A stretch of DNA of 31,163 nucleotides, taken from assembly GCA_002685415.1 (NCBI GenBank), contig NYXO01000003.1:30248-61410 (forward strand), written 5' to 3'. Below, piece after piece: positions 25,373 to 31,163 of this stretch. The translations under genes and the position numbers were made by a program. A model generated the notes under the pieces. That model was not told the DNA's origin, did no database searches, and saw nothing but the letters and a program-made list of their open reading frames with translations. Source of the DNA: Methanobacteriota archaeon (lineage in GTDB: Archaea; Thermoplasmatota; Poseidoniia; Poseidoniales; Thalassarchaeaceae). Positions within the stretch are counted from its first letter, which is position 1. Each line of letters starts with the position of its first letter.

Positions 25373-27127
25373 TCAGAGGACTGGGTCTGGAATAAGGCGG
25401 CCTAGGGCATCGATGTCGAAATCTCCAGCTTGTATTGGGACTCGGAGCCCAAATTCAGATGCAACAGCAGGGTCTATTTCTCCAATTTGTCCGATTTCTT
25501 CTCCAAAAACAAAGACCTTAGCGCTCCTTCCAGATAACCAAGGACCTTCATTCAAATTAGTTGATTCCCAAACAACATCATCAAGATTCGCTCCAATATC
25601 TCTTAGAAATGCTTGAGCAAATCCTTTCGCTGCAGAGAAACCTCCTCCAACTTCAGCACACGCCCAAGCAGCCCTTGTTGCATTATTAGAGTCCAATACA
25701 ACCGTTCCAATTTCGTAAACTCGCTGAGGTAATTCATGATGACGATTTGCTGCTAGAAGCTGCAATAAACTCGGAAGAATTCTCTGCCTCATCATCGTGT
25801 GATCAATGGTAATGGGATTTGCTAATTCAGTAACGGTAGCCAAACTCTTCCATCGTGTGTTATCAAATTGTACTCTTTCGTTTGATAATGTAAGACTTTG
25901 AGTTTCCTGAAGATTCAATGAGCGCAAACTTTCCCGCACTCTTCTATGTAAATGTGCAGAGGGTAAAGGGATGGCATCTAGATGGACGGAAGATAATATG
26001 TTGGGCATATTCTCATACCCATATCCTATGGCAATATCCTCCACAATATCTACTGGATGCATTATGTCTGTTCTCCATCTTGGCATAGCGATTACGTGTT
26101 CTTTTTCTCCTACCTCTAAATCCGCCCAACGCTCGGCTTTGTTTACTCCATTTGTGACTGCTCGAGAAGATACTAGGTTACCACCCATCCTTTGAATCGC
26201 GGAGGCGATATCATGACTTTCAAAAGTCAGGCCAAGTATTCTGTTGATCAATCGATCAGATACCCTGTGTTCTTTACTTTCCATATTTGGTGTCATTTGT
26301 ATTTGCCCATCAAATCCCGTGACTTTGACTTGTTCAATGGATCCACCTCTCTCCGATAAGGCAAGACAAACGAGCAATAAACAGGTTTCTACTGCTCTTT
26401 CGTCCCATCCTGTTACATCGATGAAGAAATCTGTGGTAGATTCACTAACTGTAGTATGTGCTCCATTAATTATCGGTGGAAAAGAAAGAATATCATCATT
26501 CGAATCTAAAATTACAGGAAAAGAATCTAAATTTTCCATTAAGTGAGCATATTCAACACCTTTGGGATGTTCATTTAGTATAGTCTGAATTGACATTTTT
26601 TCATCCATGGCTAATGGGATAAATGAGTGTGTCTCTGGGACAGTGATTACTCTGAAAGGTGGGCTTAATGTCGATAGATCATGTACTCCGATAGAGGAAA
26701 ATTTTCTTTTTCTTCCAAGGCTTAGGTGCAATTTTTCTTGATGATCCATCAAAGATTGAATAAATTGGTCTTTTTCTTCTTCGGTGTCTCCATTATTTAC
26801 TCCCTTGACTATCGCAGCCATGATTATTGGTCGGACAGATTCAAGGCTAGAATCGACCTCCAATGAGATTCCGCTATCTTTGGTTGCAATTGTTGGCTCT
26901 TGGGATTCTCCGTCGAGGAAAGCCCTTGCTGCTCTAGCCATGGTTTCGTGGCTTAAAAGATCCGTTCTATCGGGAAAAACCTCAATTTCAATTGATTCTT
27001 CATCACTACCCTCGACCACGCATCCAATTTGCGATAGTCTTTCCAACCAGTCTTCAGGATCATAAGTTGCTCCATTTTTTTCCTGAATAGAGCGAAGTAA
27101 AGAATGACTCAATGTGATAGTAGGCAA
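25373..27127 (-). CDS. pheT: Phenylalanyl-tRNA synthetase beta subunit, archaeal type
   Basis: The editing and tRNA-binding subunit of the (alpha-beta)2 enzyme that charges tRNA-Phe. The 584-residue length suits archaeal PheT, which lacks the long bacterial amino-terminal tRNA-binding domain. Markers are EVFPDRTDLLS near 47-58, the B3/B4-type segment with RKRKFSSIGVHDLSTLSPPF, VTGWDERAVETCLLLVCLALSERGG, and IAIGYGYENMPN. TTG at 27125-27127 is the start, with GAGGTGA (27132-27138) four bases upstream. An ATG alternative is not needed. It follows the glutamate-synthase-like gene by nine bases, whose stop lies within the ribosome site, so they form an operon. The alpha subunit gene pheS is not in the window. 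Confidence 0.95.
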   Translation of the reverse strand: MPTITLSHSLLRSIQEKNGATYDPEDWLERLSQIGCVVEGSDEESIEIEVFPDRTDLLSHETMARAARAFLDGESQEPTIATKDSGISLEVDSSLESVRPIIMAAIVKGVNNGDTEEEKDQFIQSLMDHQEKLHLSLGRKRKFSSIGVHDLSTLSPPFRVITVPETHSFIPLAMDEKMSIQTILNEHPKGVEYAHLMENLDSFPVILDSNDDILSFPPIINGAHTTVSESTTDFFIDVTGWDERAVETCLLLVCLALSERGGSIEQVKVTGFDGQIQMTPNMESKEHRVSDRLINRILGLTFESHDIASAIQRMGGNLVSSRAVTNGVNKAERWADLEVGEKEHVIAMPRWRTDIMHPVDIVEDIAIGYGYENMPNILSSVHLDAIPLPSAHLHRRVRESLRSLNLQETQSLTLSNERVQFDNTRWKSLATVTELANPITIDHTMMRQRILPSLLQLLAANRHHELPQRVYEIGTVVLDSNNATRAAWACAEVGGGFSAAKGFAQAFLRDIGANLDDVVWESTNLNEGPWLSGRSAKVFVFGEEIGQIGEIDPAVASEFGLRVPIQAGDFDIDALGRLIPDPVL

Positions 27128-27131
27128 ATTA

Positions 27132-27138
27132 TCACCTC
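27132..27138 (-). promoter_or_regulatory. Shine-Dalgarno overlapping the upstream stop, sets the pheT TTG start
   Basis: GAGGTGA on the minus strand contains the upstream TGA stop and precedes TTG 27127 by four bases. This is the same arrangement of strong site plus TTG seen at rps15, and it suggests translational coupling. Confidence 0.65.
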
Positions 27139-28714
27139 AATTTTTCAACCACATTGGTAGCGGTCTATCGTATCCAATCAATCGCAAACCAGAAATTGCT
27201 GCTGTATCATGATTTTGAGCACGAAGATTTCGTCTTGTTAATTCCTTGAGATTATTAATTCCCAATTCCAACATCCAACCTCTTAATGTTCCGTCGATTG
27301 AATTCAATGCTGCTTCAGAATCATCAGGGGAGGGTGCAACAATTGCAGAACAACCCGCTCCAATAGTAATCAAGAGGTCTTCTGCGGAAGGTGGTTCGTG
27401 CATTTGAAGCAAAATTTTTCTTCCTTGATTTGGTAAATTCATTGCTTGTGAAACCAGTCCGATTCTCGGTAAGGCCGCTGCGGCTCTCGAGCCTCCGGCA
27501 GATGCAAGATCTACGATTGCACCATCAAGGTCTAAGTCTACAACTAACCGGAAAAGGTGCTCTACTCTTGAGATGCTATCCTTCAGGAATACCAATGAAT
27601 TGTCCGCCATTCTGCTGTAAAGAGAGACTAGTAATGCTTCTATTTCTGCATCATTAATTGCTGGCATCTTTGTTAGGTCTAGAACCATGCCTGAACATTG
27701 ATGAATTATTCTTACAGCCTCTAGGAGATTTTCTTCGGTTACCAAAACTAGATCATTTGGTCTAGGTTTAGAAGTTACCAAGGCAGGTTGATTCATGGTA
27801 TATGTTCCAGCATTTCCAATCATGTTTTCAGAACTAATAATCCAAGGCATTGGCATTTCCAAAGGATTTTCATCTTGACCTGCAGGATGTATTGCGAAGC
27901 TAGTATCGATTTGGCTGTGGGTAGGTAGTCTGTCTCTCGCTGATGGAACCAATGTGATTCCTTCGAAACCCTCGGAAACAGATGTTTCAGGAGGTTCCGC
28001 TTCTTTGGACTGTTCATCGCTTGGTACAATCACCAAAGCGTCTGAATCAATGTACAACCCGAGCGGTTCAAGATGATTTGCAAATTCCTCTAATTCGTTC
28101 GAGGTAATCTCTCTCATCGTTGCTCCATCTCCCGGTGGAGGACAAGAGCCAGATATGATTACACGACCACCAGTCATACCTATTCCAGGGTCATTTCCTG
28201 TGTTTCCTAGAATAATCACTGTACCTCCACTCATAGATGCTCCAGTTGCAGATCCTGCATGGCCTCTGACTATTACGAATCCACCATTCATTTCTGCTCC
28301 GGTTTCATGCCCTACGGAACCCTGGACAATGATCTCTCCACCCAACATTTTCTGCCCAACCCGGTCTCCAGCATCCTTCTCTATGGTGATTCTGCCAGAT
28401 TTTTGAAACGCGCCCAACATTGAACTACAACTACCTTGAAGAGTGAAGGTTCCACCATCATTCATTGCACCTGCGCATTCACCTAAATCACCCAATAACA
28501 ATACTCTTGATTTTTCAGGAAGGTGAGTGATAACTCCGATTTCCCCATTCTTGGGTTTCTCGTCTCCCTGCTTACCCCAACCAATGCGTACCAACAGGTC
28601 TCTTTCGAGCGCCTGTAGCAACATCTTGTCGAGGTCTCTGTTTAGTTTGACACTCCTCGCGGTGATGTCGCGCATGTTATCTCCAAGCCCATACGGGAAG
28701 GATTCGGTCTTCAT
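27137..28714 (-). CDS. Glutamate-synthase-like protein: GXGXG domain then degenerate FMN-barrel-like domain
   Basis: A 525-residue protein. Residues about 60-205 are a GXGXG right-handed beta-helix (repeated GGxxxVxGxxGxxxGxxMxGG units such as GAEMNGGFVIVRGHAGSATG), as in GltB C-terminal regions and in FwdC/FmdC. Residues about 270-525 resemble the FMN-binding TIM barrel of glutamate synthase (LDGAIVDLASAGGSRAA in place of the usual DGGTGA, IGAGCSAIVAP, and the end LGINNLKELTRRNLRAQ). The iron-sulfur CxxxCP cysteines are missing, so glutamate synthase activity is unlikely. The domain order is reversed relative to GltB. The start is ATG 28714, with an AT-rich element 24-29 bases upstream (leaderless). 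ATG 28675, with GGAG five bases upstream, is an alternative giving 512 residues. It is in an operon with pheT. Confidence 0.8.
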   Translation of the reverse strand: MKTESFPYGLGDNMRDITARSVKLNRDLDKMLLQALERDLLVRIGWGKQGDEKPKNGEIGVITHLPEKSRVLLLGDLGECAGAMNDGGTFTLQGSCSSMLGAFQKSGRITIEKDAGDRVGQKMLGGEIIVQGSVGHETGAEMNGGFVIVRGHAGSATGASMSGGTVIILGNTGNDPGIGMTGGRVIISGSCPPPGDGATMREITSNELEEFANHLEPLGLYIDSDALVIVPSDEQSKEAEPPETSVSEGFEGITLVPSARDRLPTHSQIDTSFAIHPAGQDENPLEMPMPWIISSENMIGNAGTYTMNQPALVTSKPRPNDLVLVTEENLLEAVRIIHQCSGMVLDLTKMPAINDAEIEALLVSLYSRMADNSLVFLKDSISRVEHLFRLVVDLDLDGAIVDLASAGGSRAAAALPRIGLVSQAMNLPNQGRKILLQMHEPPSAEDLLITIGAGCSAIVAPSPDDSEAALNSIDGTLRGWMLELGINNLKELTRRNLRAQNHDTAAISGLRLIGYDRPLPMWLKN

Positions 28715-28842
28715 TCTGACGGGTACATAAGATAGCGAAAATTGCTACTTTTCCATTTACTCTAACCCGCGTCTTCAAGAGTATTGTTGATAGAGGTTCG
28801 ATTACGGCATAGTTCCGTTCAAAGGGCGCATGGGGTTACATT

Positions 28843-29883
28843 ATGGCATCAATAAAAGTCGCAATTAACGGATTCGGGACGATTGGAAAAAGGGTCGCTG
28901 ACGCAGTGGATGCGCAGGATGATATGGAAATAATTGGAGTCACCAAAACTGGCCCTTCATTTGGCTGTGACTTGGCGGTAAAGAAGGGATTTCCACTATA
29001 CTGTACATTCGATGATAGCGAGAGAATTGCGGCATTCGCTGAACAGGGGTACGAATGTAAAGGGGGACTTTCCGATCTTTTGTCTGTAGCGGATGTTGTA
29101 ATTGATTGTGCTCCAGGAAAGATGGGTGCGGGTAACCTTGCAAAATACAAAGCTGCTGGTGTCAAGCATATTTTCCAAGGTGGTGAAAAGCACGATCTCA
29201 CAGGCCTTTCCTACACATCATGCGCAAACCATGAATCCAACCTAAACGCTGATGGCACGAGAGTAGTGTCTTGTAATACCACAGGACTATCCCGAACATT
29301 GGTGCCTCTATACGAGCACTGTGGCTCATTGAAGGTCGAATGTACGATGATTCGCCGAGCAGCGGATCCAGGAGATTCAAAGAAAGGTCCAATTAATGCA
29401 ATTAAGCCCGTTCTAAAAGTACCAAGTCATCATGGTCCTGATGTAATGACTGTTAAGCCTGAAATTGAAATTAATTCGCTTGCTGTCGCAGTTCCAACAA
29501 CAATAATGCATGTTCACTCAATTATTGCAGATTTACCCGAGGGGCACGGTCTCACAACAGAATCAATCGTTGCTATGTGGAAAGAACAACCAAGAGTAAT
29601 TGTGATGCATGGAGAAGAAAATAGAATCACAACAACTGCAGAAGTAATGGAAATGGCTAGAGACATCGGAAGAAAATGGGGCGATTTACATGAAATCTTT
29701 GTGTGGGAAGATGGAGTTAAGTTAGTTGGGAATCGTCTTTATTATTTCCAAGCAATACATCAGGAAAGTGATGTAATTCCCGAAAATATCGATTGTATCC
29801 GGGCACTCATGGGGACTGAATCTGATTGGAAAGCCTCGGTAGCAAAAACCGACGCATCTATCGGTGCATACTACAATCTTTGA
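28843..29883 (+). CDS. gap: Glyceraldehyde-3-phosphate dehydrogenase, archaeal type II
   Basis: Phosphorylating NAD(P)-dependent GAPDH, interconverting glyceraldehyde-3-phosphate and 1,3-bisphosphoglycerate; archaeal forms often serve gluconeogenesis. The 346-residue protein has a Rossmann NGFGTIGKR at 10-18 and the active-site Cys144 in SCNTTGLSR. The archaeal-specific segments DLAVKKGFPLYC, FQGGEKHDLTGLSYTSCANH and TIMHVHSI are present. Length matches archaeal enzymes (about 335-345). ATG 28843 is the natural start, before the first strand. A weak GGGG lies eight bases upstream. It diverges from the glutamate-synthase-like gene with a 128-base spacer that has no clear operator. Confidence 0.97.
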   Translation: MASIKVAINGFGTIGKRVADAVDAQDDMEIIGVTKTGPSFGCDLAVKKGFPLYCTFDDSERIAAFAEQGYECKGGLSDLLSVADVVIDCAPGKMGAGNLAKYKAAGVKHIFQGGEKHDLTGLSYTSCANHESNLNADGTRVVSCNTTGLSRTLVPLYEHCGSLKVECTMIRRAADPGDSKKGPINAIKPVLKVPSHHGPDVMTVKPEIEINSLAVAVPTTIMHVHSIIADLPEGHGLTTESIVAMWKEQPRVIVMHGEENRITTTAEVMEMARDIGRKWGDLHEIFVWEDGVKLVGNRLYYFQAIHQESDVIPENIDCIRALMGTESDWKASVAKTDASIGAYYNL

Positions 29884-29897
29884 TTGAATTGTTCAAT
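29883..29897. repeat. Inverted repeat at the 3' end of gap
   Basis: ATTGAA-TTG-TTCAAT is a perfect 15-base inverted repeat with a three-base centre, beginning on the last base of the gap stop codon. The stem is AT-rich and lacks a T-run, so it is a weak terminator at best. It may instead be a protein-binding site shared with the next repeat. Confidence 0.45.
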
Positions 29898-29909
29898 GAA
29901 ATTAATGAC

Positions 29910-29924
29910 TTGACCATAGGTCAA
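29910..29924. promoter_or_regulatory. Operator-like palindrome TTGACC-ATA-GGTCAA
   Basis: A perfect 15-base palindrome 44 bases before the subtilase GTG start. A third half-site GGTCAA lies at 29936-29941, 17 bases from the palindrome's right half. Size, symmetry and position are those of a homodimeric regulator site. The regulator is not identified. Confidence 0.5.
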
Positions 29925-29967
29925 TCAACATGAACGGTCAAAAGCCCTTCAATTCTCCGATTGGCCT

Positions 29968-31163
29968 GTGAATGACCGCCGGCTTGCACTAATTACCCTG
30001 GCTATGCTACTTTTGAGCGGATGGTCCGTAGGCGTCACATCAGCCTCGGATCTCAACTCTTCAATCAATTCTGAATTTCATGAGTTTGAGGTATCGGAAC
30101 CCAAGTTCCAGACATTTTCTGGTGTAACTCCCAGCGTGTATGAAATGAAGCCAAATTCGGGATTAATTCACTCTCCATATGGTGGTTTTGATCCTATTTT
30201 GAATCCAATTCCACTTGGTCCAGAAAATCTAATTGATTTACATGCACTAGAGAGAACACGTTTTGCTCTCGTACAATCAAATTCAGGAGACCTAAGTTTA
30301 CTTTATCAAAGCCTAGTGGAAAAAGGCATGATAGTCATTGAGACAATCCCTGATGACACTCTACTAATCAGAATCCCAATTCAATTCAACTCCGTAAAAA
30401 CTCTTCTTGAATTGAATTCTATGGATGAGGTTCGATGGGCTGGAGAGATGCCTATCTCATGGAGAGTCAGCCCTCAAATTGCTTCCATTGCAGGCAGAGG
30501 TGCTATCACACTTGACCTTGACATTACTCCAGCGCCTGATTTAACTGCCTCTGAAATAAAGGAATTACAGTCCGATCTTGAGTCTATTTCAGAATCTCCA
30601 TTTGGAAGGAATATTTGTGATTTTCATCTTTGTCAACCAAGATTAGTTAATGCTATTTGGATACCGGTCCTTGCAATGGATGGAAGGATTTTACATATCA
30701 ACGAAGCCTCTAGATTAACCATTCATAATTCGGTTGCAAGTGATATAGCAGGAATAAATCAAGCCCTAATCGACTCAGCCAATTCCCTTAACGGGAGTGG
30801 AGAGGTTATTGCAATTTCAGATACTGGATTGGATGCTGACCATGGTGATTTCGATGGAAGGGTTAGAGCAGTTTACAATCAATTTGGACCTGACAATTCA
30901 GCCTCTGACAGTAATTCAGGACATGGTACTCACGTCGCTGCCACGCTTCTAGGAGATGGTTCTGGTGACATTACAGCGCTAGGGATGGTGCCTGCAGCTA
31001 CATTCCATTTCTATCAGCTTGAAGTCGATTCCTCAGGGATTCTAGCAAGATGGGGTTCACTTTACGATATGTTCTCCCATGCATGGCAAAATTCTGCAAG
31101 GATCCAAACCAATTCATGGGGCAACGAGAACTTACTTGGAGAATACAGTTCCGACTCTCGTTC
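29968..31163 (+). CDS. Subtilisin-like serine protease (S8), truncated by the window end
   Basis: The first 398 codons of an exported protease; the reading frame is open to the window edge. Signal peptide 1-26 (NDRRLALITLAMLLLSG core) is followed by a prodomain-like region (about 80-250, ERTRFALVQSNSGDLSLLYQSL). The S8 catalytic domain then shows AISDTGLDADHGDF with D285 and SGHGTHVAATLLG with H319. TNSWG near residue 385 recalls the KP-43 branch. The catalytic serine lies beyond the window. GTG 29968 is chosen because it gives the signal peptide directly; no Shine-Dalgarno is seen, so the mRNA is probably leaderless. Together with the other exported proteins it suits a scavenger of extracellular protein. 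Confidence 0.88.
   Translation, partial: MNDRRLALITLAMLLLSGWSVGVTSASDLNSSINSEFHEFEVSEPKFQTFSGVTPSVYEMKPNSGLIHSPYGGFDPILNPIPLGPENLIDLHALERTRFALVQSNSGDLSLLYQSLVEKGMIVIETIPDDTLLIRIPIQFNSVKTLLELNSMDEVRWAGEMPISWRVSPQIASIAGRGAITLDLDITPAPDLTASEIKELQSDLESISESPFGRNICDFHLCQPRLVNAIWIPVLAMDGRILHINEASRLTIHNSVASDIAGINQALIDSANSLNGSGEVIAISDTGLDADHGDFDGRVRAVYNQFGPDNSASDSNSGHGTHVAATLLGDGSGDITALGMVPAATFHFYQLEVDSSGILARWGSLYDMFSHAWQNSARIQTNSWGNENLLGEYSSDSR

Noticed and set aside
1..31163. CRISPR array, insertion sequence or prophage
   Set aside because: No regularly spaced repeats, transposase, integrase or terminal inverted repeats were found; gene content looks like ordinary chromosome.

Overview
The window reads as a compact archaeal chromosome segment. 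Archaeal-type information genes dominate: uS15 with the archaeal MARMHS amino terminus, archaeal GluRS, archaeal PheRS beta, RNase HII, archaeosine synthase ArcS and a UPF0201 protein. An archaeal-type GAPDH is also present. They sit beside bacterial-looking genes (DnaJ with a full zinc domain, a TrhO-type rhodanese tRNA hydroxylase) and very large secreted or membrane proteins with acidic calcium-type repeats. Moderate base composition, short intergenic gaps and abutting convergent stops suggest a streamlined, probably marine, member of Thermoplasmatota (Poseidoniales/MGII-like). That placement is inference from gene content. I see no insertion sequence, CRISPR array, rRNA or complete tRNA, and no gene-free stretch longer than 300 bases.

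Layout. 6-815 (-) is a WalJ/YycJ-like metallo-beta-lactamase. After a 199-base divergent spacer with two stem-loops comes a 1910-residue secreted protein (1015-6747). It has DxDxDG repeats flanking an apparent seven-bladed beta-propeller, and is followed by a small unknown cytosolic gene (6796-7266). 7263-8422 (-) is a two-gene operon: a 109-residue membrane protein, then TrhO. Divergent from it is a fusion of a pyroglutamyl-peptidase-like domain with a NUDIX domain (8508-9488), which overlaps UPF0201 tail to tail. 10093-12152 (+) holds a membrane/coiled-coil/zinc-ribbon protein and dnaJ. 12147-14306 (-) is a receptor-like membrane protein. 14345-17630 (+) runs arcS, rps15 and an unknown gene in the place where many archaea carry a RecJ-like gene.

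17631-25082 (-) holds a membrane protein with a zinc ribbon, gltX, rnhB and a 939-residue membrane-anchored SGNH hydrolase. A 61-residue ORF (25177-25362, +) follows. 25373-28714 (-) is an operon of a degenerate, domain-permuted glutamate-synthase-like protein and pheT, which starts with TTG. Divergent from it is gap (28843-29883, +), then a subtilisin-like protease that runs off the window end (29968 onward).

Functionally the window mixes translation and tRNA modification (uS15, GluRS, PheT, ArcS, TrhO), protein and nucleotide quality control (DnaJ, RNase HII, the NUDIX fusion) and an exported set (five large secreted or anchored proteins, including a hydrolase and a protease) that fits a heterotroph degrading polymers. 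The most novel-looking items are the peptidase-NUDIX fusion, the permuted glutamate-synthase-like protein, the propeller-in-repeat exoprotein and the rps15-linked unknown gene.
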